A DNA stretch of 64,000 nt. Source: Microcaldota archaeon (lineage in GTDB: Archaea > Micrarchaeota > Micrarchaeia > Micrarchaeales > Micrarchaeaceae). This document shows positions 36,475 through 45,476 of this stretch, in pieces. The number at the start of each line of letters is the position of its first letter. Position 1 is the stretch's first letter. The stretch lies in contig JAJZAB010000001.1 of assembly GCA_021799635.1 (NCBI GenBank), positions 284,505-348,504 on the forward strand, written 5' to 3'. The translations under genes and the position numbers were made by a program. The notes under the pieces were generated by a model that saw only the letters and a program-made list of their open reading frames with translations, was not told where the DNA came from and searched no databases.

Positions 36475-37584
36475 ATGCAAAAGAAAGTAGTAATAGTCGG
36501 TGCAGGGACTGCAGGACTTATACTTGCCAAGCAGCTCGCCTTGGGTGGCGTTGACACCACCGTGCACGAGGCCAAGAAGGCGATAGGTGACGGCATTGAA
36601 AAGGCATCCGGAATACTATCAATAGAAGGATTGAGCAGCCTTGGGATCGACTACGCGGACTCTGTTACAAACATACTAGATACCGCAATCCTGCACGCCG
36701 GAAGGGAGCAGCTGGTGATAAAGACGACAGGAGCGAAGGCCTTTGTTGTAGACAGGCGCGAGCTTGCAAGGCTGTGCGCAAAGGAGGCTACGGCGGCCGG
36801 GGCAAAAATAGTCCTAGACAGCCGGCTGGGCAGGGAGGAGCTTAAGAGTATTGCGGATGGATGCATACTGGTGGGCGCAGACGGCGCTGTTTCAAACGTA
36901 GCAAGCACGTTCGCCTTCCCAAAAATAAACGAATATGTCCTGACATACAAGACGGAATACGAGAACGTCGATATTGACGACTACCATACTGCAGAGCTGT
37001 TCTTTTCAAATAACTCATCCCATCGGTTTTTTGCATGGACTGTGCCATATTCAAAAGAGAGGCTTGAGGTAGGCATAGGCGAAAGCATGCACTCCAAGCG
37101 CAACAGCAAGTCCGCGTTCAACACATTCATAAACAGCTCCGCCATCAGCGGCAGGCTCGATAAAGCGAAGCAGATATACGGCTGCGCAAGCATAATACCA
37201 TTGGAGTGCAGGAAGGAGACAGTAAAGGGCAACGTCCTTCTTATAGGAGATGCTGCCGGGCAGGTAAAGGCCACGACCGGCGGAGGGGTCATATTCGGCG
37301 GAATGTGTGCCAAATCCGCCGCAAGGGCCATACTTGACCATATAAACAAAGGCACAAAACTGGAAATGTATGACAAAGCGTGGAGGAAAGACTACGGCCT
37401 TGATCTAAAACTCCACAAGCTCATACACGAATACTATTCATCGCTCAGCAGCAGCGGTTTTGAGATGGTGCTTAAGATATCAAAGATAGCCGGGGTCGGC
37501 AGTTTCCTTGGCAAATATGGGGACATGGACAAGCCAAGCACAATCCTGAAGAATTTTATACTCAGGGGCAATAAGATTCGTTGA
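36475..37584 (+). CDS. Geranylgeranyl-reductase-family flavoprotein
   Basis: FAD-dependent reductase, 369 residues. VIVGAGTAGLILAKQLA (FAD-binding GxGxxG), VVDRRELARLC, and the second FAD motif LIGDAAGQVKATTGGGVIFGG followed by CAKSA. Members saturate the isoprenoid chains of archaeal lipids. ATG 36475 is favoured over the upstream in-frame start at 36391, which would overlap the TBP gene. Whether its substrate is digeranylgeranylglycerophospholipid or another isoprenoid is unknown. Confidence 0.85.
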   Translation: MQKKVVIVGAGTAGLILAKQLALGGVDTTVHEAKKAIGDGIEKASGILSIEGLSSLGIDYADSVTNILDTAILHAGREQLVIKTTGAKAFVVDRRELARLCAKEATAAGAKIVLDSRLGREELKSIADGCILVGADGAVSNVASTFAFPKINEYVLTYKTEYENVDIDDYHTAELFFSNNSSHRFFAWTVPYSKERLEVGIGESMHSKRNSKSAFNTFINSSAISGRLDKAKQIYGCASIIPLECRKETVKGNVLLIGDAAGQVKATTGGGVIFGGMCAKSAARAILDHINKGTKLEMYDKAWRKDYGLDLKLHKLIHEYYSSLSSSGFEMVLKISKIAGVGSFLGKYGDMDKPSTILKNFILRGNKIR

Positions 37585-37650
37585 TGAACGCACTATACAA
37601 AAGCAATAAAAACCAATCATACGCATGGATAAATCGTATAGGGCGATCCA

Positions 37651-38211
37651 GTGTTAAAGAATTCGTTCATAAAAGTTGCAGCAAGCATGGATTCGGATTC
37701 TGATCTCTTAGGCAAAGTGCCAAAGCTGGTAGAAGGGGACTTTAGTATTATAATAGTTAGGAAGAGCCTAGAACTGGACCAAAGCAAGGCATCAATATCA
37801 GTTGTGGATAAAGAGCAGCGCATACCGGTAAAATTCCTGTTTATCGAAAAGAGGGCCGATGAGGAGTTTCTGGCCACAACGTTCTTCAAAGGCAGGAGTG
37901 AAGCCAGTCCGGTAACTGTCGGCTTCACCTCAGACGTTTCCCTGAACGGGAACGCGGTCAACGTCAAGTGTGTCACAGATGGAAAGGCAAAGGGTGTGTT
38001 TGTGTTAAAGGGGCTTGACGACCTGCGAAACCTGTTCCTGGAGAAGAACATGGGCAAAGCAGATCGCATTATAAACAAATTTGCCATGGATCCAGAGACG
38101 CTGCTGATACCAAGCGCAGCGTGCGAAAAGCTTGATATAAGTGAGGGCAGCAAGCTTGCGCTGTGGCGCGATCCGATTTCGAAACCGCTCGAAAGCTTTA
38201 TTAGGAAATAG
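37651..38211 (+). CDS. Uncharacterised soluble protein
   Basis: 186 residues from GTG 37651 (ATG 37687 is an alternative). No membrane segment or clear family motif. Features: a beta-rich N-terminal half, GNAVNVKCVTDGKAKG, a central LKGLDDLRNLF helix, and a C-terminal LDISEGSKLALWRDP stretch reminiscent of, but not proof of, an AbrB-like swapped hairpin. It converges on nuoN with six bases between stops and follows the reductase by 66 bases. Function unknown. Confidence 0.55.
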   Translation: MLKNSFIKVAASMDSDSDLLGKVPKLVEGDFSIIIVRKSLELDQSKASISVVDKEQRIPVKFLFIEKRADEEFLATTFFKGRSEASPVTVGFTSDVSLNGNAVNVKCVTDGKAKGVFVLKGLDDLRNLFLEKNMGKADRIINKFAMDPETLLIPSAACEKLDISEGSKLALWRDPISKPLESFIRK

Positions 38212-38217
38212 CCGTAT

Positions 38218-39636
38218 TCATATCCCAACAATCGCCTTTGCTGCCAGCGAAGAGGCGTTTATTAGCGGCTGTGGATACACTCCAAAAAAGATTACAAAAA
38301 TAAGGCAGAGCGATACCACTATTGCGACATTCCTGTCCAGGTTAGATTTCCTTACCGGCTTCTTCAGGAAGATCTGGTTTATCACCTTAGCGTAATAGTA
38401 TATGGATATGAAGCTGTTTATTATTCCTATAAGGGCCAGTGCCACGTCATTTCCGTATACGCTGCTTGAAAAGAGCAGGAATTTCCCCACAAATCCGACC
38501 AGCGGCGGGATTCCAGCCATAGAGAGCATGAATATGGTAAGGCTTATGGCCGCGAAGGCATTTATTCCGTTCAATCCAGAGTAATCGTCAAGAGTGTAGA
38601 GGTGTTTTGACTCAAGCCACATGACGATCGCAAAAGCCCCTATTATCATGAACATGTGCGCAAATATGTAAAATATGCTGGCCTCTACGCCCAGATGGCT
38701 AGCAACAGATATGCCTATGAAGATGTAACCGGCCTGAGAGATTGATGAATAGGCAAAAAGCCTCTTTATGTTCTTCTGCACAAGGGCCAAAAGGTTGCCG
38801 AAAAACATCGTAAACACAGACAAAACAAGGAAAATGTCCGAGTACAGGAGGGAGCTCCCAAGGAACTTGTAAGCCGCAAAGACCACTACAAATATTTCAA
38901 GTATGGCTACGAAAGATACCTTTTTGTTTATGCCCGCAATAAGTGCGGTTATGTTTGCCGGAGACCCCTCATAAACATCAGGGACCCAGAGGTTGAACGG
39001 GAACGCCGCCGCGTCGAGGGAGAGGGCCCCTGCAAAAAGTATGAGCGACAGCCCTAGAAGGTACTTTCCTATAGTAGAAGTACCGGCCAGCTCCAGGACA
39101 AGCTTTGAATCGTACGGCAGCAGCATAGCCAGGGCGAATGTAAATATGGCAATTGAGATTGCACTGAGCAGGAAAAGCTTTACCGCCGGTTCCACGAACT
39201 TCTTACCGTTCACTATTATCATGAAGCTGCTCGATAGTGACACCACCTCAAGCCCAACCAGTATCGGTATTAGCGAGTAGGCGAAAGTAACAAGGAATAC
39301 CCCCACTGCAACGAAAGAGAGGAGTACGGAGAAGGTTTCAAAATCAGCAGAGTAGTCATAGGAGAGCAGGGCTATGAAGGCTATCGCCACTGGGAATACA
39401 GTAAAGAAAAGCGCGGAAAAAGCATCAGCCTGGAATACCTGGATGAATATAAATGATCCTCCAGACAGCATTATTATGAACGATGCAATGGAGGCTGCGA
39501 AGAGCAGCGTGATTGTGCTGACCAGGGCCAGCTTCTTGGACTTTACAAACACTGAAACCAGGTTGGTTACCACCATAAGCACAAGGGCTGACACTATGGT
39601 GAATGAAAGATAAGCCATGTTGAATAGAATAACCAT
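38218..39636 (-). CDS. nuoN: Complex I subunit N (antiporter-like)
   Basis: 472 residues, about 14 helices. Hallmarks are the conserved Glu and Lys helices of antiporter-like subunits (IPILVGLEVVSLSSSFMI, IAGINKKVSF, FAYSSISQAGYIFIGI) and the PPLVGFVGKF segment. Last gene of the nuoHIJKLMN cluster; its stop is six bases from the convergent gene. It pumps protons with NuoL and NuoM. Confidence 0.94.
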   Translation of the reverse strand: MVILFNMAYLSFTIVSALVLMVVTNLVSVFVKSKKLALVSTITLLFAASIASFIIMLSGGSFIFIQVFQADAFSALFFTVFPVAIAFIALLSYDYSADFETFSVLLSFVAVGVFLVTFAYSLIPILVGLEVVSLSSSFMIIVNGKKFVEPAVKLFLLSAISIAIFTFALAMLLPYDSKLVLELAGTSTIGKYLLGLSLILFAGALSLDAAAFPFNLWVPDVYEGSPANITALIAGINKKVSFVAILEIFVVVFAAYKFLGSSLLYSDIFLVLSVFTMFFGNLLALVQKNIKRLFAYSSISQAGYIFIGISVASHLGVEASIFYIFAHMFMIIGAFAIVMWLESKHLYTLDDYSGLNGINAFAAISLTIFMLSMAGIPPLVGFVGKFLLFSSSVYGNDVALALIGIINSFISIYYYAKVINQIFLKKPVRKSNLDRNVAIVVSLCLIFVIFFGVYPQPLINASSLAAKAIVGI

Positions 39637-39644
39637 CTAAATCC

Positions 39645-41072
39645 CTATATCAAGGCGTAATTTACCATTCTAAGTATTATGAATGGCATAACACCAAAAG
39701 CCAATATTAATGCCAGCAGTATAAAATAACCGGCCTTCTGCCTGAAACCCATAAAGTCAACTGCAGAAGTATGCTCCTTTGTGGAGAAAAATGACCTGTT
39801 TATAACGAAATAAAGGAAGCCGCCCAGCAATACCAAAGAGAAGAGAGGTATGACTCCAATGTAGCCAAACGCATTTATCGCCCCTATAAACATAAGCACG
39901 TCGGCTATGAAGCTGGCGGTCAGCGGTACTCCCGTGACAGCAAATATCCCGGCAAGGAATACATAAGAGGTAAGCTTTTCCCCAAACGCGATTCCCCTCA
40001 GCACGTTCACATTCCTCTCGAAGAAGACGTGCTCTATCACCCCGGCGGAAAGGAACATCACCGCAACAACCAGCCCGTGCGCCAGCATTCCATACAGCGC
40101 GCCGTACACGCCGAAATTGTTCAGCGTAGTTATGGAAAACATTATTATTGACATCTCTATTATGGTGGTATAGGCAACAATCCTCTTTATATCGGTCTGC
40201 TGCATTATCAGGAAGACCGCATAAAATGCCGATACTGCTGATATCACGGCAACGTAGGGCGCATAGGCCTTCGCTATGGCAAAAGAGGTGAATATTATCA
40301 GCATTCCGAATCCGCCGAACTTGGTCAAAACGCCGGAAAGGACCATAGAGCCCTGGGTTGACGCCTCAGTATGTGCGTCAGGCAACCATGAGTGCAACGG
40401 GAATATTGGCATGTTTATCATGAAGGCTATGAAAAACAGGAAGAATACATAGTGTTGTATGTAGGCCGGCATCTGCAGCGCAAGCGTGCCAAGCTGGTTT
40501 AGGTTGAGGGAGTGCCCCGGCGAATAGAAGTAAACCAGTATTATGCCAAGCAGCAGCATCGCGCTGGCAAATATTTCATATACTATAAACTTGTATGAAG
40601 CCTTCTTCCTATTTGCAGAGCCAAGCACGTTTATCATAAAAAATGGCGCTATAACGCCAATGTCCCAGAAGATGAAGAAGACGAAAAGGTTACCTGAAAG
40701 GAACAGCCCAGTTGCGCCGATCTGGAAAAGCACCAACAGCGCACTGGAGAGGACCTCCCTTTCTCTTTTTATATTTCCGCTCAGCGCGGTCACAAGTATC
40801 ACTGCAGACGACATGAGGAGAAGCACAAGGATGAACAAGTTCACCCTCAAGTCCAGTGTTATGCCAAGGGATGGTATGTATCTGAAGCTTTCAGTCATGT
40901 CTGCGCTCCCAGAAATAAGCGATTCGAAAAGTATGTATATGGTTATGATAAAGTTGACAAGCCCGGAAAGTACGGCCAGGCTGCCTGCGTGCCTCCTCAG
41001 GGCCAGTATGAGCCCCAGGAACATGGCGGGGAATATTATCATCAGCAGCAAAAACGGTATAACCATAGTCAC
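39645..41072 (-). CDS. nuoM: Complex I subunit M (antiporter-like)
   Basis: 475 residues, about 14 helices. Conserved motifs: FFIFWDIGVIAPFFMI (Glu/Asp helix), the LHSWLPDAHTEAST segment with the SGVLTKFGGFG lysine helix, IKRIVAYTTIIEMSI and GVPLTASF. It begins four bases inside the nuoL end (41069-41072 overlap), indicating coupled translation. Normal length for NuoM. Confidence 0.95.
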   Translation of the reverse strand: MTMVIPFLLLMIIFPAMFLGLILALRRHAGSLAVLSGLVNFIITIYILFESLISGSADMTESFRYIPSLGITLDLRVNLFILVLLLMSSAVILVTALSGNIKREREVLSSALLVLFQIGATGLFLSGNLFVFFIFWDIGVIAPFFMINVLGSANRKKASYKFIVYEIFASAMLLLGIILVYFYSPGHSLNLNQLGTLALQMPAYIQHYVFFLFFIAFMINMPIFPLHSWLPDAHTEASTQGSMVLSGVLTKFGGFGMLIIFTSFAIAKAYAPYVAVISAVSAFYAVFLIMQQTDIKRIVAYTTIIEMSIIMFSITTLNNFGVYGALYGMLAHGLVVAVMFLSAGVIEHVFFERNVNVLRGIAFGEKLTSYVFLAGIFAVTGVPLTASFIADVLMFIGAINAFGYIGVIPLFSLVLLGGFLYFVINRSFFSTKEHTSAVDFMGFRQKAGYFILLALILAFGVMPFIILRMVNYALI

Positions 41073-42901
41073 AACACCAGCATAGCTATTATAAGCACAA
41101 GGCCAATTGCGAAGGCTATTATGTAAGTATTTACGGAGCCGTTCTCCAGCTTCCTCAGGGCGCCCCCTATCCCCACTGTGCTGCTACCTCCGGCATACAA
41201 TAGCCGGTTAAGCTCGAAGTCAAAAACCCCGATAGACCTAGATATCAACATTATCCCAGCGGCCACGTATCCGTAGAATGCATTTACGAAGAAGCCCACT
41301 GACAAGAACCTCCTCACAGCGCTTTTTTCTGAAAATGCGTTGGCCTTAATTGCAAAGAGCGCAACCGCGGCTGCAACCCCGGCCACCGCGGCGGCACTCT
41401 CTACCAGTGCATCATAGTATCCTATTTTTGCTTCATTGATGAAGCTGAACGCAGCCATCCCAGGCAGTGCGCTGGCAGCCGGTGATATGGCAGGGTAAAA
41501 AAATATGAAGGCCGAGAAGAGAAACACAAAAATCACCAGCAGGACCTGCGGAATGATGATGTTCTTGCTGATCGAGGCATAGTTGGCATCAATGCTCTTC
41601 GTGTGGTTCGCCTTCTGCTGTTTCATCGGTATGAAGAGCCATCTGAATATGTACAAAGCAGTAAGGAAGTCTAAGACTGTAAGTGCCGTGTAAATTATCA
41701 TGTTCGAAGATCCTGCAGCATCGACCGCAACCTTGCCGAAGAACCCGCTGAGTGGGAAGATCCCAGCCAGGGAGAGTGAGCCCACAAGCGCGATGACGAA
41801 TATCCCCCGGCTCCTACCGAACGACCTGGTCTTATAAATATCCACTACGTCATCGTTTGCTTTCATTATTGTGCCTGCGCTCATGAATATCAGCGCCTTG
41901 TAGAAAGTCTGCACTACGAAGAGCAGCAGCGCAGCAGGCAGTGCATTCATGCCTATAGCAACGAACATAAGCCCAAGGTCCTCAATGGTGGAGTAGGCAA
42001 GTATCTTCTTCAGATGCAGGGACGAGACCGCGTTGAGCGCTCCTATGAACGCGGTTATGATCCCTATAACAAGTATTATATCTAGCATTCCTGCAATCTG
42101 GTATAGGGGCAGCAAAAGCACCACCATAAATACCCCGGCCTTGACCATTGTCGATGAATGCAGGAAAGCGGAGACCGGGGTTGGGCCTTCCATGGCATCG
42201 GAAAGCCACTCGTGGAATGGGAATTGTGCTGACTTGGTTAAAGCTGCTATTAGTATGAAGGCAAGCCCTACGTAGAGCACCATAGGCACGGCAGGCAGGC
42301 TAGCAAAATAGGACTCCGTAGAACTGAACGCGAAACTGTGGACGCTGCTCCACAATATGAGAATGCCGGCCAGCAGGAATATATCCCCTATTATTATGGT
42401 TGTTATCGCCTTTCTTCCAGCAAATGCAGGCTCCGGCCTCTGATACCAGAACCCTATCAAAAGATAGCTTGTTATCCCAAGCCCTTCCCACGCGATGAAA
42501 AGGGTAAGGAATCCTGCAGACATCGCAAACAGGAGCATTGATGCTGCAAATATGCTCAGCTCAAAGTAATATCTACTCTGCTCGCTTGGTACGTCCATGT
42601 ATCCGGCAGAGTACCAGAATATAAGCGGTGACACTATGGAAACCAGGAGCAGGAGCAGCATGTTGATGGAAGACGTTGATATGTTGAGCTGGAAGCTGTA
42701 CGACAGGAAGCTGAACCACTGCACAGCGTAGGCGCTGGACAGCGGCTGGTATGCGAACGAATACGCTACCATTGCAGAGGAGCCAAGCGAACCCAGCAAG
42801 CCAAAGTATTTGGCGTACCGCTGCGCGTCTGCCGACGCCCCGGCTAGCAACGCCAGGAATCCTCCCAAGAGGAGCGGGACCATGAACAAAAGTGGCAGCA
42901 T
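41069..42901 (-). CDS. nuoL: Complex I subunit L (antiporter-like)
   Basis: 610 residues, 14-16 helices. FIAWEGLGITSYLLIGFW, QFPFHEWLSDAMEGPTPVSAFLHSSTMVKAG and ILAYSTIEDLGLMF carry the conserved proton-channel Glu, Lys and His. The C-terminal region (about 480-610), where the lateral helix occurs, is present. It overlaps nuoM by four bases and follows nuoK by four. Confidence 0.96.
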   Translation of the reverse strand: MLPLLFMVPLLLGGFLALLAGASADAQRYAKYFGLLGSLGSSAMVAYSFAYQPLSSAYAVQWFSFLSYSFQLNISTSSINMLLLLLVSIVSPLIFWYSAGYMDVPSEQSRYYFELSIFAASMLLFAMSAGFLTLFIAWEGLGITSYLLIGFWYQRPEPAFAGRKAITTIIIGDIFLLAGILILWSSVHSFAFSSTESYFASLPAVPMVLYVGLAFILIAALTKSAQFPFHEWLSDAMEGPTPVSAFLHSSTMVKAGVFMVVLLLPLYQIAGMLDIILVIGIITAFIGALNAVSSLHLKKILAYSTIEDLGLMFVAIGMNALPAALLLFVVQTFYKALIFMSAGTIMKANDDVVDIYKTRSFGRSRGIFVIALVGSLSLAGIFPLSGFFGKVAVDAAGSSNMIIYTALTVLDFLTALYIFRWLFIPMKQQKANHTKSIDANYASISKNIIIPQVLLVIFVFLFSAFIFFYPAISPAASALPGMAAFSFINEAKIGYYDALVESAAAVAGVAAAVALFAIKANAFSEKSAVRRFLSVGFFVNAFYGYVAAGIMLISRSIGVFDFELNRLLYAGGSSTVGIGGALRKLENGSVNTYIIAFAIGLVLIIAMLVL

Positions 42902-42905
42902 CTAT

Positions 42906-43220
42906 TCACTTGTCTTCTCTATATTTTGCAAGCCTGGTCACATCAAGGCTTACCTGCAGTTTGGCTACGTATCTGTAGAATGCAACCAAGGCTATCACTT
43001 CTATTGCGGCTATGGACCATATGGCGAACAGAAGCGCCAGCACCTCCCCTCCAGACACATAGCTGTAAATGGAGATTGCCATCAGTGAACTACCCACAAG
43101 TATTATTTCAATAGAGAGTATCATTATGATCAAGTGCCTTGATGCAGAGATACCGGCCACGCCTATCGAGAATAGTCCGAAAGCCAGGAGAATGAACATG
43201 TAAAATATCTGAAACATCAC
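42906..43220 (-). CDS. nuoK: Complex I subunit K
   Basis: 104 residues, three helices. GLFSIGVAGISASRHLIIMILSIEIILVGSSLM carries a conserved membrane glutamate (EIILV), and the second glutamate (IWSIAAIEVIALVAFYR) is also present. Overlaps nuoJ by four bases. Confidence 0.93.
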   Translation of the reverse strand: MMFQIFYMFILLAFGLFSIGVAGISASRHLIIMILSIEIILVGSSLMAISIYSYVSGGEVLALLFAIWSIAAIEVIALVAFYRYVAKLQVSLDVTRLAKYREDK

Positions 43221-43717
43221 ATTGCCTTAAGTTTGTTCAACAGCAGTATGGCCCCAAGCGCCAGGAGCGAGAGCATAATGACGACTGTGTAAAGTGAAAC
43301 TATAGTGTAAGAGGAGCTGAAAGAGCTGACCAGCTGGCTGCTGGAATAAACGTTCACAGTAGAGTTTATCTGGCTTCCGGAAAAGCCGCCTGGGCTGTTG
43401 GAGTAGGCACCATAAGCCATCACAGAGAAGAGCGCCAGCGATACTACGACAAGCGGTATTTTATTGGTGTACCTGAATTTTGAATAGCTTGCCGATGCAA
43501 CTCCTACAAAGAGATAGATTGAAACCCCGCCAACCATTATAAAAAGCTGTATAAGCGCCAGGATGGTCTGCTGCAGCTCAAGGAAGAGCAGCGAATTGAG
43601 TAGGAATACTATGGTCAGGAACACTGCAACGTGCAGCACGTCCCTGAGCAAAAAAACCAGCACGGAAGCTATTATTATGAGTGCCGTTATGACTAATACC
43701 GGTATGTAAATCATCAT
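43217..43717 (-). CDS. nuoJ: Complex I subunit J
   Basis: 166 residues, five helices. FLLNSLLFLELQQTILALIQLFIMVGGVSIYLFVGV contains the family's glycine-rich pi-bulge helix region; the last helix is LLALGAILLLNK. Operon position between nuoI (12-base gap) and nuoK (4-base overlap) supports the call. The sequence is divergent in its middle part. Confidence 0.9.
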   Translation of the reverse strand: MMIYIPVLVITALIIIASVLVFLLRDVLHVAVFLTIVFLLNSLLFLELQQTILALIQLFIMVGGVSIYLFVGVASASYSKFRYTNKIPLVVVSLALFSVMAYGAYSNSPGGFSGSQINSTVNVYSSSQLVSSFSSSYTIVSLYTVVIMLSLLALGAILLLNKLKAM

Positions 43718-43729
43718 ATCATCTGATGA

Positions 43730-44092
43730 TTATTTTAGGTCCTCGGGCCTGTTTATAAACTCCCTCCTGTCAAACTTTTCAAAATTGTAATCCTTTGTCA
43801 GTACAAGGCAGGCTGTAGGGCAGACCTCCTCGCACAAAGCACAGAACAGGCAGCGCTCAAAATTGATTTCAGGCATCTCCTTCTTACCCCTCTCAGTATT
43901 CACCTCCACCATATTTATAGTCTGGTTAGGGCATATTCTGGCGCAGGCAGCGCAGCTTATGCATGTTTTCATGTCCAGCTTGTGTATGCCCCTGTAGTTA
44001 TCTGCAACCGCCTCTCTTTCTTCAGGATATTCCAGCGTCTCGGGAGAGCGCAGAGCCTCCTTGGCAACCCCTGCAAGAGACTTTATTACCAT
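43730..44092 (-). CDS. nuoI: Complex I subunit I, two [4Fe-4S] clusters
   Basis: 120 residues. Two ferredoxin motifs: CISCAACARICPNQ and CLFCALCEEVCPTACL. These hold clusters N6a and N6b, feeding NuoB. Shorter than bacterial NuoI (about 180). This is the outermost electron carrier encoded here, so a ferredoxin or F420 donor might hand electrons directly to it. Confidence 0.94.
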   Translation of the reverse strand: MVIKSLAGVAKEALRSPETLEYPEEREAVADNYRGIHKLDMKTCISCAACARICPNQTINMVEVNTERGKKEMPEINFERCLFCALCEEVCPTACLVLTKDYNFEKFDRREFINRPEDLK

Positions 44093-44100
44093 GAATTCAC

Positions 44101-45171
44101 CTAGTGGATAAATATTACAAATGTAACTAATAAATTAACTACTGCGAGAGGCATCATGTAGGTCCATCCAAGCCTGAGTATCCTGTCTATCCTCATCCTT
44201 ACCATAGTAACCCTTATTATTATGACGAATAAGGATATCAGCACCACCTTTATGATGGTCCACGCGAATGGGGGCAGTATGCTTGGACCCAGATATCCCC
44301 CCAGGAAAAGCACCGATATTATAAGTGAACCGGTGAACAGCCTGGCGTAGTCAAGGAAAAGCACAACTCCGTAATAAGGCGCGCTTACGTCAGTGAGCCA
44401 TCCGGCTATGAGCTCGCTGTCCCCCTCCCTTATGTCGAAAGGAGGCCTTTCGAACTCCGCCAGCATTATTATGAAGAAAACGATGAAACCGAGCGGCATC
44501 ACCAGGGCGAACCACACCGAGTGCTGCGCGGCTATTATGGCCTGGAAATTGTAGCTGTTGGCCAGCATTGCTACCGATATTATCACTATGAGCAGCGGTA
44601 TCTCATAGCTGATCAGCATGACCACAGACCTTTCCGCCCCTATGGATGCAAATTTGTTCCCGCTGCTCCACCCGGCAAGGAAAATAAAAAGCGGAGTGAA
44701 CGAGAGCACAAGGAACACTATTATGAGGCCCAGGCTTGTGTCAAGGCCTACGTAGGTTTGGGTAAGCGGCAGGAAGACAAGCATGAAAATAAACGCGGCG
44801 ACCATAGCAGGTATGGCGGTCTGGAAAAGCACCCTGTCAGCCTTTTCTGGTATTATATTCTCCTTCCCGAGGAGTTTTACAAGGTCTGCGAGGTTCTGCA
44901 GGAAGCCGAACTTTCCAACGTAGGTCGGACCATGGCGGCTCTGCATCCTTGCCATAAATTTTCTTTCCACCCATCCTATCATATATATGAAAATGGTGAC
45001 CAGTATTATCAGCGGCACCACAAACAGCAGCAGCGCAACCAGCAATGATAGCGCAGTGAGATACGGTTGCCCCACGTATGCCCCAAGTGCAGCCTGGATA
45101 ATGTAAAAATATTTCTGTATAAACGCCGATGATATCTCAAACATCATTATCATCTTTGCTTCTACTCTCAT
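44101..45171 (-). CDS. nuoH: Complex I subunit H
   Basis: Membrane subunit at the quinone site, about 356 residues. WVERKFMARMQSRHGPTYVGKFGFLQNLADLVKLLGKE, the SYEIPLLIVIISV segment, EFERPPFDIREGDSELIAGW and RMRIDRILRLGW are all diagnostic. Starts at ATG 45171 (near-leaderless with an AAATAAATAAAAAT box) or 45192; several further ATG codons follow. First gene of the minus-strand nuo cluster. Confidence 0.95.
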   Translation of the reverse strand: MRVEAKMIMMFEISSAFIQKYFYIIQAALGAYVGQPYLTALSLLVALLLFVVPLIILVTIFIYMIGWVERKFMARMQSRHGPTYVGKFGFLQNLADLVKLLGKENIIPEKADRVLFQTAIPAMVAAFIFMLVFLPLTQTYVGLDTSLGLIIVFLVLSFTPLFIFLAGWSSGNKFASIGAERSVVMLISYEIPLLIVIISVAMLANSYNFQAIIAAQHSVWFALVMPLGFIVFFIIMLAEFERPPFDIREGDSELIAGWLTDVSAPYYGVVLFLDYARLFTGSLIISVLFLGGYLGPSILPPFAWTIIKVVLISLFVIIIRVTMVRMRIDRILRLGWTYMMPLAVVNLLVTFVIFIH

Positions 45172-45212
45172 ATTTTTATTTATTTGCAGCATATAATGAA
45201 AAGGGCATTCAG

Positions 45213-45476
45213 ATGTCTGGAGCGGATTTTTCGGAAATAATAAAGAAAGGCGAGATAAAGGTGAGGGTCAGGAGGGCCGGCATGATGCAGTTTGTGCTGC
45301 TAAAAATCCGCAGGGTTGATATCGGCAGGGAAAAGTCCGTAGAGCTGTATACGGACAGGATGCTGGAGCTGAGCGAGATGACGAGGATTGCGGAGGAGAC
45401 CGGCCTGCCCGTAGAAGCGGAAAATGGCAAGGTCTTTCCGGCCGGAAAGGGGGCAAAGGACTTCATTGGTTTCTAG
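45213..45476 (+). CDS. Uncharacterised 87-residue protein
   Basis: 87 residues, basic N-terminal half (IIKKGEIKVRVRRAGMMQFVLLKIRRVDIG) and acidic helical middle; no membrane segment, no motif I can name. It is divergent from nuoH and overlaps the end of the opposite-strand surface-protein gene by four bases. It could start further upstream in the same frame (45129), but that would cover the nuoH promoter. Function unknown. Confidence 0.6.
   Translation: MSGADFSEIIKKGEIKVRVRRAGMMQFVLLKIRRVDIGREKSVELYTDRMLELSEMTRIAEETGLPVEAENGKVFPAGKGAKDFIGF

Noticed and set aside
37617-38231. 204-codon minus-strand frame
   Set aside because: Opposes a plus-strand frame with better composition and start signal; S/F-rich as antisense frames usually are.
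15427-45192. nuoE, nuoF, nuoG
   Set aside because: Looked for NADH- and FMN-binding or long Fe-S subunits near both nuo clusters; none seen in the window.
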